DNA from: Chitinophaga ginsengisoli
GTDB taxonomy: Bacteria > Bacteroidota > Bacteroidia > Chitinophagales > Chitinophagaceae
Length of the DNA stretch: 64,000 nucleotides
Direction of reading: 5' to 3'
NCBI RefSeq assembly: GCF_003014595.1
Contig: NZ_PYGK01000003.1
Location: 558,001-622,000, forward strand
Below are positions 53,342 through 63,674 of the stretch, piece by piece. Numbering within the stretch: position 1 is the first letter of the stretch; each line of letters starts with the position of its first letter. A program made the position numbers and the translations under genes. Below the pieces are notes generated by a model. That model made no database searches. It worked only from the letters and a program-made list of their open reading frames with translations, and had not been told where the DNA came from.

Positions 53342-55909
53342 ATGCATTTCCTAAGAACTATTATATTAATTATCAGTTGCATATCAATTACCCTGGCACA
53401 AAAGCCAACACTCGACAATGGTGTATACAAGACTTGGGATGAAATAAAATTTTACGAAATATCTAATAATGGGAAATACGCATATTACTACTATGGCACC
53501 GAGAACAGCAGTTTTAAACTGATGGTAAATGGTCTAGAAAGACCATATAAACGAGAATTTGAAGCTGCAGACAGAGCTATATTCTCAAATATCAATAACA
53601 AGTTAATAATCTCTACCTCCCAAGGAATCTGCATACTTAACTTGGAGACTGATTTACTCCATACCATAAAAGAAGCAACCGATCTTAAATATCCTAGAGA
53701 TGGGATCGATAGTTTAATAGCATATAAAGTAAATAATCAAATGGTTGTCAAAAACATAATAACACTCGAAGAAAACCATTACAAGAATGCCCACCGTATC
53801 TACTTTAACAATCAAGGCTCCGCTATCGCGCTACTAAACGACAGCTCATTTCAGTTGATAAACCTAATACAAAATACCGATCGGATTATTTATAGAGGGC
53901 TCCCGGTAGAAAACTTGTTATTTAGTGAGGATGGAAAAAGCTTAGCATTTACTATAAGAAATAATAATGGAATAGACATAATGTATTATAAAGATCGAAT
54001 GGACAGTGCAATCTGTTTGGTTTCTTCGCGAAACAATTTCATAAAACACGGATATTTCTTAGGTGATGATGCTTTGGAATTTAGTCCAGATGGTTCACTA
54101 TTGTATTTTAAATTATTAAAAACACAACTTGATCCCGAAATAAAAGAGGCGACCATCCCTGCAAACATCAATATTTGGTCATATAAAGATTGCTTCTTGA
54201 AATCGCAAAAAACATTTGATGCATCATTAGAAAATATAAAAAAATATACAACAGTTATTAATCTTAGCAACCGTCTAGTTACCCAACTAGAAAACTCCGA
54301 TACTTTCTTGCTTGATAGAACTGTAAGAAACAATTATCAACTTCTGCGGAATTATACAAATTCTGATGATTCTTATTGGAACGAAAAAGAGAAAACCATG
54401 TACGGTTTATTAGATATTAGAGGTGGTCAAAAAAAGGTAATCTCAGCAGCCGCAAATTCCAAAAATATTTCTCTTTCTCCTAATGAACTATTTGTGGCAT
54501 GGTTTGACTCCCAAAGCAAGAATTATTACTGTTATGAAATTAAAACTGGATTAATCAGAAATTTGACAAAAGACATTGGAGTTCCTCTTTTTTATAAGGC
54601 AAGGGCGAGTGAAATCAATCCGTTTGATAGAATAAATTGGTTAGACAATGGCAGATTTATAGTTATCTGCGATAAATACGACGTTTGGCAAGTTGATCCA
54701 TTAAATATAAAAAATCCAGTATGCTTAACAGGAGGGATTGGTAGAAGATTGGGAATCACCTTTAAGTTAGTGTCGAATCCAAGAGAAATAGCAAAAACTG
54801 CGAATGAGGATTCGTTAGTAATAGCTGGACTAAACGAGACTACTAAATTTAATGGACTTTTCAAGATAAAAACAGGGGAAACGAATGATATAGATACGAC
54901 CGGCCTAGAACCGTGTTTATATTATTATCCGGGGATATTTTATGAAAATAATCTAGAAGTTAAAAAGGCTAGGTATTCAAATATGTATATTTTAACCAAG
55001 CAAACAGCAACTCAATCGCCCAACATTATAGTCACAAAAGATTTTAAAAAAATATTTTATATATCCAATTTAGCTCCGCAAAAAAAATACAACTGGATGA
55101 CAGCCACCCTAGTTCGGTGGAAAATTTCACCAAACTTTACTGGTACAGGAATCTTATATAAGCCAGAAAATTTTGATTCCACTAAAAGGTACCCAATAAT
55201 CTTTCATTACTATGAAACTAAGAGTACAGAATTATTCAAATTTCAGGCACCAAAGTTAAGCGTAGGAGATCTTAAGATCGCATGGTATGTCAGTAATGGC
55301 TATCTTGTTTTTGTACCTGACATTATCCATAGCACTGGACAGCCTGGTCTAAGTGCATTGAATATAGTTGTATCATGTGCAAACTACTTATCTAAAACAT
55401 ACTCTTGGATAGACAGTACAAAAATGGGATTACAAGGACATAGTTATGGAGGATATGAGACTAACTTTATAACTACACATTCCAATATTTTTGCCGCCGC
55501 TCAATCTTCCTCCGGGGTCACAAACTTAATAAGTATGTTTGGTAGCCTTGATGCTGTAGGTAAGAGTAGAGCAGCATTTGTAGAGATTGGTCAAATCAAC
55601 ATGGGAGTTCCTCCGTGGCAGAACATGTCTCTATATATTGAGAATTCTCCAATTTTTAGTGTTGATAAAATAACAACACCTCTATTAATCATGCATAATG
55701 CGGATGATAAAGCGGTTCCATTTTCTCAGTCACTAGAATTCTACTTATCTCTAAGAAGATTAAAGAAACCTGTTTGGCTAATCCAATATGATGGCGAAGG
55801 CCACGTATTGGGTAATACACAAACGGCATTAGATTTTACAATTCGGCAACAACAATTCTTTGATCATTATCTTAAAAATAAACAATCTGAATTCTGGATG
55901 AACAATTAG
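53342..55909 (+). CDS. S9 family (prolyl oligopeptidase-like) exported peptidase, copy 2
   Basis: This 855-aa paralogue of the peptidase at 43504 has the same plan: signal peptide MHFLRTIILIISCISITLAQ, an N-terminal beta-propeller (YKTWDEIKFYEISNNGKYAYY resembling the YKSWEMLVNYQISDNGKYVWY start of copy 1) and a C-terminal hydrolase with S701 in MGLQGHSYGGYETNFI, the aspartate in MHNADDKAVPFSQS and the histidine in GEGHVLG. The catalytic domain is conserved along its length, while the propeller is diverged and the codons are far more AT-rich. This suggests old divergence or horizontal entry. It follows the small exported protein D. Confidence 0.93.
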   Translation: MHFLRTIILIISCISITLAQKPTLDNGVYKTWDEIKFYEISNNGKYAYYYYGTENSSFKLMVNGLERPYKREFEAADRAIFSNINNKLIISTSQGICILNLETDLLHTIKEATDLKYPRDGIDSLIAYKVNNQMVVKNIITLEENHYKNAHRIYFNNQGSAIALLNDSSFQLINLIQNTDRIIYRGLPVENLLFSEDGKSLAFTIRNNNGIDIMYYKDRMDSAICLVSSRNNFIKHGYFLGDDALEFSPDGSLLYFKLLKTQLDPEIKEATIPANINIWSYKDCFLKSQKTFDASLENIKKYTTVINLSNRLVTQLENSDTFLLDRTVRNNYQLLRNYTNSDDSYWNEKEKTMYGLLDIRGGQKKVISAAANSKNISLSPNELFVAWFDSQSKNYYCYEIKTGLIRNLTKDIGVPLFYKARASEINPFDRINWLDNGRFIVICDKYDVWQVDPLNIKNPVCLTGGIGRRLGITFKLVSNPREIAKTANEDSLVIAGLNETTKFNGLFKIKTGETNDIDTTGLEPCLYYYPGIFYENNLEVKKARYSNMYILTKQTATQSPNIIVTKDFKKIFYISNLAPQKKYNWMTATLVRWKISPNFTGTGILYKPENFDSTKRYPIIFHYYETKSTELFKFQAPKLSVGDLKIAWYVSNGYLVFVPDIIHSTGQPGLSALNIVVSCANYLSKTYSWIDSTKMGLQGHSYGGYETNFITTHSNIFAAAQSSSGVTNLISMFGSLDAVGKSRAAFVEIGQINMGVPPWQNMSLYIENSPIFSVDKITTPLLIMHNADDKAVPFSQSLEFYLSLRRLKKPVWLIQYDGEGHVLGNTQTALDFTIRQQQFFDHYLKNKQSEFWMNN

Positions 55910-56176
55910 TAGCTTCGTATACTAAACAATAGTATTAAACTCGTTTGCATTCATTTACATCCCGGCTATAAGGCTACTTTATACTCCGACAATCCAATTT
56001 ATAAGAGTAGTGCTTGGGCTTCCGTCCAAGCAAGTATGTTTTGTTATAGATTGCGGTCAGACATAGATTTATTTGAAAAGTAATCACGTCATATTTATTC
56101 CTTCTATGACACAGATAGTGCCTCACATGTCTATCAATGAAAAGAATAGTTGCTCTTGGAACTGTAAGTACCCCGT

Positions 56177-56965
56177 TTAGCAAACAGTATTCTTCTGGAG
56201 AATCGTTTCTTCAAGAACCATGTTTTTCCACTCTTCTGGGGTAAGATTATTTAATGCTTCATGTGGTCTACGCTGATTGTATTCTTCCAGCCACTCCTCT
56301 GTTAACTCTCGTACCTGGTTAAGGTCAAAAAATAAGTATGCATCAAGAACAGCCTCACGATATAGACGGTTAAACCTTTATATATATCCGTTTTGCATTG
56401 GCTTACCTGGCTGGATGTATTGAACGATGATATTATTCGTTTTGCACCATAGGCAAAACTCTGTAGAAGTGAACTCCGGTCCATTATCTACTCGTATACT
56501 ATTCGGCTTACCACGTGTTGTCAATATTCGGTCCAGTACCCGCGTAACCCTCTTGGCAGATAGGGATGTATCGATCTCAATAGCCAATGCTTCTCTTGAA
56601 CAGTCATCCATTACATTAAAAGTCCGGAAGCGTCTATTACCAGTCATACTATCACTCATAAAATCCATACTCCAACTAACGTTAATCATTTGTTGCCTGA
56701 TCAGTGGTTGCTTTATCCGGGCGGGTAATCGTCTTTTCCCTTTCCTACGTTTGTTGAGTTTTAATAGCCTATAAACACGGTAAATCCGTTTATGATTCCA
56801 TTTATGGCCTGCCCTCCGCAAATAAGAGGATAGCTTCCTGAAGCCGTAATTAGGATGCTTAAAAGCCAATTCCTGCAATGCAGTAATAACTGCATTATCA
56901 TTCTTACGGCTATTGTAATAGAATTGAGATCGTGGAAAGGATACAAGTCTGCAGGCCCTACTCAC
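56177..56965 (-). pseudogene. IS3-family transposase orfB (DDE domain) with an internal stop
   Basis: The frame encodes HTH_21-like and rve integrase segments (SWSMDFMSDSMTGNRRF with the first Asp, DDCSREALAIEID, IRVDNGPEFTS with the second). After MQNGYI it meets TAA at 56378-56380, then continues in the same frame as RFNRLYREAVLDAYLFFD and EEYNQRRPHEALNNL to a natural stop at 56177. Family members have IER there, so one base change GAA to TAA explains it. The last catalytic glutamate region is lost from the truncated product. Translation would normally begin upstream through a -1 frameshift from orfA; the frame reads open to about 57010. Confidence 0.9.
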
Positions 56966-56997
56966 AGAAATACCTTCTTCACTAACCAGCTCATGCG

Positions 56998-57288
56998 CTA
57001 TTTGTCTTTGGGTGGCAGGGCCCAGCCTTTTTTTGTGAAGAGATCTTTAAGAAGTTGATTATCCAGGGATACATCAGCATACATCCTTTTCAGACGCGCA
57101 TTTTCTTCTTCTAGATCTTTCAAACGCCTTACATCTGAGGCTTCCATACCTCCATAACGACTCTTCCAATTATAGAAAGTCGCTTCTGAAATGCCGTGTT
57201 CTCGGCAGATCTCTTTGGTCGGTATCCCGGATTCTTGTTGTTTAAGGATAGAAACAATCTGGGATTCTGTAAATCTTGTCTTTTTCAT
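56998..57288 (-). CDS. IS3-family transposase orfA (helix-turn-helix)
   Basis: This 96-aa protein has the HTH_Tnp_1 fold: RFTESQIVSILKQQESG, then TKEICREHGISEATFYNWKSRYGG, then a leucine-zipper-like coiled segment (RRLKDLEEENARLKRMYADVSLDNQLLKDLF). It binds the IS ends and is intact. A frameshift near its end would normally fuse it to orfB, which is broken here. It lies inside the terminal repeats of the element. Confidence 0.93.
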   Translation of the reverse strand: MKKTRFTESQIVSILKQQESGIPTKEICREHGISEATFYNWKSRYGGMEASDVRRLKDLEEENARLKRMYADVSLDNQLLKDLFTKKGWALPPKDK

Positions 57289-57359
57289 GATGAACAGATT
57301 AGTTTAAAATTAACACTTTTATCTAATTTTAAACTGTCTGCCGTTAAGGGGTACTTACA

Positions 57360-58970
57360 TACCAGGTAAGGTGCAATAAAGAAATAAAGAGGGGTATGCA
57401 ACAATGCTCCAGAACGTCAAAGGAATACTCCAAACTGGTACCCCTGGCACGCATGACAACATTGCTGGAAGTAAAGGCATTACCCCGCTCCATTGTATGG
57501 CACATGGCCAACGTTACCTTATTGAAGCAATGATAGCGATAAATATCTCGTTGAGCAAGGTTTGTATCTGATCTAGCTACTCTACATAACTCAAACATTA
57601 TTGAAAGGTACTGCACCGAATATCGGTCTCGCAGCTAACGAATGAGTTATGAGTATGACCAAGTGTTATTCAAAATCCAAATCGCCAAAGCGTTATTTTT
57701 TAGCCCGAAAAGCTGGGATAAACTAAGTACCCATATTACAGACGGAAAATTGCATATAAACAACGACGCCATTTGAAAATCGCTTCCGTCCTGCCACCAT
57801 AAGTTAAGTCGCAAAAATTATCCATTGATTGCATGTAATCGCGAGAAACCTGCCGTGTTATATAGCTTACCTGTGACATATAAACTACATAAAATAAATC
57901 CATCCACATGAATCAAAGACGCATCATACCGTATGTCTTAGCATCCTAATAAAGTATCTCCCCAGCTGCTATCTCATAACTGGGTACTACACTAAAGTTA
58001 TTTATTACCTCAGCTCCAGCATACACTTGCTAAGTGAGATACAAAGTAATCTCACCATGAAGACATCAATGCCCGAAACAAATTTTCTACCAATCCTCAG
58101 ACATGGATAAAACAATTCGACAGTGGACAAACGCATTCCTCCATGAGAGGGATTGCTAACCATTTTATCTCAATTATTCCAGAGGCTACTATAGAGCAGG
58201 ATTTGGGTCTAATATATTTCCTCAAATATGGCTTGGCTCAGTAGGGTAATACCTAGTCGCTCTGAGTCCTACTGTTCGATTGTTATCCGTTCCTCTTATA
58301 TGCTATCCAGTTCAAACCCGATTTTTCTTCTGCTCAAGTGTTTGAGATTTTTGGCACTTTCTGACTGACTTGAAAATTCAGTAACAAATATTTGTAGATG
58401 CATTCAACAATTTTAAGATATTGACTGCCATATTGGTCACTTAATTTACCGGTAACTATTGTGACAGCTAATATTAGCCCAATTAATACTCCAACCAAAA
58501 CCAAACCCGAAACCGGCCCAATATCATATCCTAACTAATTGCTGCAATTATTTTGAATTAGTTCATCCTCTTTTGATCTATATTACTATCAGGGCATTTA
58601 TACATAGCAATGCCATAACTCCAACTGCAATCAGATATTCTGAGGATATTGGCGAAGCAAGTTTTCTTCGAGGTCGACTTTATATTCAGTAGAATTGATG
58701 GACTATAGGCAGCCACCAAACGCTTTGGATACTTGAAGGAGGAAGGCTGTTTGATAATACCAACCTCAAGTCTTTTCTTGAAAATGGCAATTCAGCTCTC
58801 ACAGAAATTCCATAACCTAATACCCTTGATTGTTATAGCAATCATAAAGATACAAACCAAATCATTATTTCATTATAACTTGTAATATATTGTAGCTATA
58901 CACATTTTCCTCCTTTATAAGGCAGGGGGTATACTTAAACTCTGTGTTGACTGCAGTTGTAATGATTACA
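57360..58970. other. AT-rich region without a convincing gene, beside the IS
   Basis: About 1.6 kb with stop codons in all frames and no RNA gene, repeat or promoter that I can recognise. The longest reverse frame (57344-57616, 90 codons) runs into the IS end, so it could be the remains of a gene cut by the insertion, but its sequence resembles nothing I know. The rest may be decayed sequence; short runs look protein-like but are broken by stops. Confidence 0.5.
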
Positions 58971-60383
58971 TCAATTGATCGGATATCCAGGATTCTGTAT
59001 TAAAAATTTATTGAATCTTAACTCATTAATTGGAATTTCATACAATCGTTTATAACTCTGCCAGACACCTCCTTTTTTAGGGCAAATTTCATTCATCACT
59101 TCATCTATCGTTTGAGACCTTTTCAGGTCTAACCATCTATGTCCCCATTCCGTAAAAAGCTCTACTTGCCGTTCATGCAAAATTGAGGATAAAACTTGAA
59201 TTTGACTTCCAGGCTGAAGATCTTGCAATCCAGCCCTATGACGTATAATATTCACATCCTGTCGTGCCTTAGCCAAATCCCCCAATCGTGCTTCGGCCTC
59301 ACTTCTTATTAAAAAGAGCTCACTTAGTCTAATAACCGTTAAATATTCGCCAGAAGGGTCAGTTTCTTTATACAACTTATATTTAAAAGGATAATAGTAT
59401 GATTTCCCCATTGTGATTGTATCTCCAATCCAAACATTCTTTCTTCTATCAGCATTTTCAAAAGCATCAAGTAAAAACTGCGATACCATTACAGGCCTTT
59501 CATAGCTGTCCGGCGCACCGTAAAGAAAGAATAAACGAGCATCTGTGGTATTCAAAAGCAATCCATTAATATCAACTGGTTGCAGCTGCCAAATTGATTC
59601 TTTACTATTTTTCAAGAAAACATTTTCTAATTCAACTGTATCAAACAATGACTTATTCTCTATTACTTTTGTTGAAGAGGATATTGCTTCTGACCACTTT
59701 CCCAAATAGAGATATACTCGCGCCATCAGCGATAAAGCCGCCCATTTATTCGGTCGAATTCGTTCATCTGTAATGTTCAATACAGTAGCGTCCACATAGA
59801 CCTCAGGAAGAAGAGCCTGTGCCTTTTCTAAATCGTCCAGGATTTGCTTATATACGACTTCGGAAGCAACTCGAGAACTTGAAGAATTAATTTTATAATC
59901 AGAAGTAAGCAATAAAGGAACATCACCATATAAATTAACTAAGTAGAAATACAAAAATGACCTTAAGAAAAGCGCCTCTCCAATTAAATGCTGCTTCAGT
60001 TCCAAATCTAATGACGAAGAAGCAGAAAGCCCCTCCAATGCTGTATTTGCACGATATATAAGTTTGTACAGGGGAGTCCAAAAATCAAATCGACTATTGT
60101 TGGTGTATTCGCCGTATAAATAGCTGTCTTGTAATGCAGTCAATTCGTCTGCAGCGAGCCCACTGTGCAAAGATATAGATCCACGACCTTGCGCGACGCC
60201 ATACTGCTCGCCTTGCAAATCGTAATAAATTCCAGTTAAAACAGCAGCTGCAGATGAATTAGTTCTAAACACAGCATCAGCTACAATCTTATCCGGGGGA
60301 TTTCCTACATCAAGGAATTTTTTGCATGAGGGCATAAGTACCAATCCCCCCAAAAAGAACAATAGTAACTTGAAATATCTCAT
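58971..60383 (-). CDS. SusD/RagB-type lipoprotein, second locus
   Basis: This 470-aa surface lipoprotein has signal MRYFKLLLFFLGGLVLMPSC with the lipidated cysteine near residue 20 followed by KKFLDVG, a typical SusD start. Helical repeats include ALFLRSFLYFYLVNLYGDVPLLL and WAALSLMARVYLYLGKWSEAI. The C-terminal block contains VIRLSELFLIRSEAEARLGD, then RQVELFTEWGHRWLDLKRS. It lies 15 bp downstream of its susC partner on the reverse strand. No enzymes or regulators for a full utilisation locus are in the window after it; an IS and a decayed region follow, so part of the locus may have been lost. Confidence 0.94.
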   Translation of the reverse strand: MRYFKLLLFFLGGLVLMPSCKKFLDVGNPPDKIVADAVFRTNSSAAAVLTGIYYDLQGEQYGVAQGRGSISLHSGLAADELTALQDSYLYGEYTNNSRFDFWTPLYKLIYRANTALEGLSASSSLDLELKQHLIGEALFLRSFLYFYLVNLYGDVPLLLTSDYKINSSSSRVASEVVYKQILDDLEKAQALLPEVYVDATVLNITDERIRPNKWAALSLMARVYLYLGKWSEAISSSTKVIENKSLFDTVELENVFLKNSKESIWQLQPVDINGLLLNTTDARLFFLYGAPDSYERPVMVSQFLLDAFENADRRKNVWIGDTITMGKSYYYPFKYKLYKETDPSGEYLTVIRLSELFLIRSEAEARLGDLAKARQDVNIIRHRAGLQDLQPGSQIQVLSSILHERQVELFTEWGHRWLDLKRSQTIDEVMNEICPKKGGVWQSYKRLYEIPINELRFNKFLIQNPGYPIN

Positions 60384-60398
60384 TTTTATCTTTTTTAT

Positions 60399-63300
60399 TT
60401 ATAATCCAACTTGAATACCTACAGTAATGTTTCTCAATGGAGGAATAACCGTCAAACTTTGCGTTTCGGGATCCCATCCTTTATATCTACTAATAGTAAA
60501 CAGGTTCTGCCCCAAAATATAAATACGACCACTGTTGATTTTAAGCTTCTTCCGCCATGCTTCCAAGATCTGCCAAGAAATAGCAATATTCTTGCATCGT
60601 ATATACGAGGCATCAACGTAACCAGCAGTGCTGTATACTCCCTTATAAGCATTATCATTGAAAAGTTGAAAATTTTGATTAAATCTCTGAATATTGGTTA
60701 AGTCCCCAACTTTTTGCCATCGTTCCAAGACCTCTTTCGGTTGATTTCGTGGACTACCGGGAAGAATATTTTCGTTAAACAATCCATTCTTTCCCTGTTG
60801 TTTGGTAAACTGAAAGAAAATATCAATGCTTAACCCTCCATAACTAATATTATTCTGAAAACCACCAAAAAGCGTGGGGGCAAGATTAACAGTAGCCCGT
60901 TTATTATCAGCACCATCACTTATGCTAACTGGCTTACCTTCACTATTGGCAAATTGATATATACCAGTTGAAGCGTTCACCCCCATAAATTCATAAAGAT
61001 CAATTACAGACAATGCTCGTCCTACCTTTAAAGAATTATTGGGACCATCATAAGCTATCAACTTATTTCTTGGAACAGTGAGATTAAAAGATGTAGACCA
61101 ACTAAATTTCTCCCTTTTTACGTTCTGACTAGTCAGCAAAAACTCCCATCCAATATTTTGTATAATCGCAGGTAGATTTCCTGTCACAAAACTATATCCC
61201 GTCATGTTGGGAAGGTTATATCCAGATAATTGATTGCTAGATTTGTTACGATAATAACTAGTAGAAAAAATCACTCTATCCTTCAAAATTCCTGTTTCTA
61301 TTCCCCACTCAGCTTTCTGTGTTTTCTCCCATTCAAAATCCGGATTGAAAAGGCCGAGCACTCTTAAGCCTTTTGTACCTTGATAAGGATATTCCTGAAA
61401 TTCATATTGATCTAAATATTGATAGTCTCCAATCTGATCATTACCAGTAATTCCATAGCTGGCCCTTAATTTGCCATAGCTCAAAAAAGGAACCATATTC
61501 TTTACAAACTTCTCCTGCGAGAATATCCACCCGACACCCAATGCACCAAATGAAGCAAATCTTTTGTTAGGTCCAAAACGGCTACTGCCGTCCCTTCTGT
61601 ATGTTATATTGAATAAATATTTTTCTTCTAAATTATATCCCACTCTTCCAAAAAATGCAATGTATCTATATTTACTATTCAAACTCCTAACAGAGTAAGA
61701 ATTTGCGGCAGCGGGGTTCCTTATTAACTCATCGCTTTCTATACCTCCTGTAAAGACATATTGATTGTCTTGTTTATTACCTAACATTGTAGCACCAACT
61801 ATCAGATCTATATTTCCATTTCCTAGAGTTTCATTATATGAAATTTGGGGCTCAGATATCCAGGATCTGATCTTCGAACTAGTATATGTAGCTGATGCAC
61901 GAGCCGAGGCAAGCAATCTAGGCTCAGCCCCAGCAATAGTTGTCCCCATAAAACCACTATTTACGAGTTCATTATATCCCAAATTAAATTTAAATAACAC
62001 AGTTGGGAATAACCTATAATTCACCTCTATATTATGAACCATATTAGTTGTTTGAGCATCAAGAATCCGGCTTACTAGAGCTACATACGGATTCCTCCAT
62101 GTATAATTAGCCCAGTTGAGACTCCCATTTAAATTATATGGAGCAGGCGCATTTGGGGGAAGATCAACATTACTGGCAAAATCAGCTCCAGGATAATTCA
62201 TTTTACTAATCGAGTAACTTCCTGTAACATTCGCTTTCAAACGCTGATTAACTGAAGACGCTGTAAAACTGAAATGCCCTCCTCCTCGCTGATTCGAGAA
62301 ATCTCCAGGAAATATTGTTGTCTCTTTGTGATAATTTCCTCCAATCCGATATTGGATAATGGATTCCCCACCATAAATGTTGGCTTGAGCATCTAAATAA
62401 CTGGCAGCATGCCCTACAAGTTCTCGCTGCCAGTCAGTGTAACGACTAGTGTCCCATTCTAACAAATCTGGAGCATTTTCAATCGTTGGTGTTTCATCAT
62501 CGTTATAAAATGCTTCCCGTCTCATCTTGAGGTATTCCTTAGTATTTAATAATTTTCTCTTTTTAGCCACATGCTGCCACCCCTTGTTTACACTAATATC
62601 GACCTTGGTGACTCCGACACCTCCTTTTTTTGTAGTAATTATCACTACACCATTTGCTCCTCTAGATCCATAAATTGCAGTTGCATCTGCATCTTTCAAA
62701 ATATCAATACTCTCAATATCAGCCGGATTAATGAAATTTAGCCCAGAAATTGTTGTCCCCAAGGCTCCATAACTTCCCAACGGAGGTGCTGCCACAGTAG
62801 GCTGAAAGGGGACACCATCAACAATAAACAAAGGTTGAGTACCACTATTAATACTATTACGTCCCCTTATTTGAATATTCACTTTTGCTCCCTGCAGACC
62901 GGTTGTTTGTGTAACAATTACGCCGGGGGCCCTTCCCTGTAGAGTTAATAATGGGTCTGATACAGGCTGATTAGCCAAATCTCTTGCTTTTATTGAAACC
63001 AAGTTACCGGTATTAAAACGTTGTGTTGTCATCCCATATCCTCTGATTATAGTTTCGTCTAGTTTATTAACAACTTCTTCCATTTGCAATACAATATTCT
63101 GGTCTTCTACTACAATCTCCTTTGTTTTATATCCTATTGAACTCAGCACAAGAGTTTCATTCATTTTTATGCCCTCTAACTTAAACCTGCCTTCGCTATC
63201 TGATTTAGTACCTTTATGCACACTGTTCTTGAGAATAACAGTAACCCCCGGTATCGGATTACCTTTTGAATCAGAAAGCTTGCCACTAACTTTAAAGCGG

Positions 63301-63674
63301 CTTAATAACGTATCACTGTTCAAGATTACATTGTTCTTGGTAATCGTCGGACGCAACGATATCACCCCCTCTCTATACACCCACTCAATCCTCTTCTTCC
63401 CCAACAAACTCTCCAACACATTATCCAGCATTACCTTCTCAAACATCACCGTCACCTTTTCCTTCACATCCACTGCATCCACCGCATACATAAACCTCAA
63501 CCCTGTCTGCCGCTCTATCTGCCTGAACACTGTCTCCAGTGTCACATCCGTGCCGATCACAGTAACCTTCTGCTTCCCTGTTTGATCAGTAGAAGCATAC
63601 AAAGAAGAACAGCATAATAAGAATACGGAAAGAAACCTGACGACCAGGCTGCTGCGAGGCGTAGAGATGCACAT
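60399..63674 (-). CDS. SusC/RagA-type TonB-dependent transporter with STN domain, second locus
   Basis: This 1091-aa outer-membrane transporter starts at ATG 63674 (MCISTPRSSLVVRFLSVFLLCCSSLYAS signal); an ATG at 63737 would add an unlikely 21-residue extension. It has an STN domain (about 35-105: VTLETVFRQIERQTGLRFMY), a carboxypeptidase-D-like domain (VSGKLSDSKGNPIPGVTVILK), the plug (IIRGYGMTTQRFNTGNLVSI, LQGRAPGVIV, VNIQIRGRNS, PLFIVDGVPF) and a long barrel. The STN domain implies a FecR partner, which should lie upstream beyond 64000. Gene codons are AT-rich compared with the first susC. Confidence 0.95.
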   Translation of the reverse strand: MCISTPRSSLVVRFLSVFLLCCSSLYASTDQTGKQKVTVIGTDVTLETVFRQIERQTGLRFMYAVDAVDVKEKVTVMFEKVMLDNVLESLLGKKRIEWVYREGVISLRPTITKNNVILNSDTLLSRFKVSGKLSDSKGNPIPGVTVILKNSVHKGTKSDSEGRFKLEGIKMNETLVLSSIGYKTKEIVVEDQNIVLQMEEVVNKLDETIIRGYGMTTQRFNTGNLVSIKARDLANQPVSDPLLTLQGRAPGVIVTQTTGLQGAKVNIQIRGRNSINSGTQPLFIVDGVPFQPTVAAPPLGSYGALGTTISGLNFINPADIESIDILKDADATAIYGSRGANGVVIITTKKGGVGVTKVDISVNKGWQHVAKKRKLLNTKEYLKMRREAFYNDDETPTIENAPDLLEWDTSRYTDWQRELVGHAASYLDAQANIYGGESIIQYRIGGNYHKETTIFPGDFSNQRGGGHFSFTASSVNQRLKANVTGSYSISKMNYPGADFASNVDLPPNAPAPYNLNGSLNWANYTWRNPYVALVSRILDAQTTNMVHNIEVNYRLFPTVLFKFNLGYNELVNSGFMGTTIAGAEPRLLASARASATYTSSKIRSWISEPQISYNETLGNGNIDLIVGATMLGNKQDNQYVFTGGIESDELIRNPAAANSYSVRSLNSKYRYIAFFGRVGYNLEEKYLFNITYRRDGSSRFGPNKRFASFGALGVGWIFSQEKFVKNMVPFLSYGKLRASYGITGNDQIGDYQYLDQYEFQEYPYQGTKGLRVLGLFNPDFEWEKTQKAEWGIETGILKDRVIFSTSYYRNKSSNQLSGYNLPNMTGYSFVTGNLPAIIQNIGWEFLLTSQNVKREKFSWSTSFNLTVPRNKLIAYDGPNNSLKVGRALSVIDLYEFMGVNASTGIYQFANSEGKPVSISDGADNKRATVNLAPTLFGGFQNNISYGGLSIDIFFQFTKQQGKNGLFNENILPGSPRNQPKEVLERWQKVGDLTNIQRFNQNFQLFNDNAYKGVYSTAGYVDASYIRCKNIAISWQILEAWRKKLKINSGRIYILGQNLFTISRYKGWDPETQSLTVIPPLRNITVGIQVGL

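Larger units (their letters stand above)
56163..57359 (-). mobile_element. IS3-family insertion sequence, inactivated
   Basis: Terminal inverted repeats start TGTAAGTACCCC at 56163 and end GGGGTACTTACA at 57359, with further partial matches inward (AAACAGT against ACTGTCT). Between them, on the reverse strand, are orfA and orfB in the usual IS3 order with orfB in the -1 frame, best resembling the IS407 group. Length is about 1.2 kb. No matching target-site duplication is visible (flanks GAAC and TACC). orfB has a stop codon within its catalytic domain, so the element is dead unless helped in trans. Confidence 0.9.

Noticed and set aside
55974..56183. 69-codon reverse frame at the left end of the IS
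   Set aside because: It begins inside the IS inverted repeat and has no coding signs.
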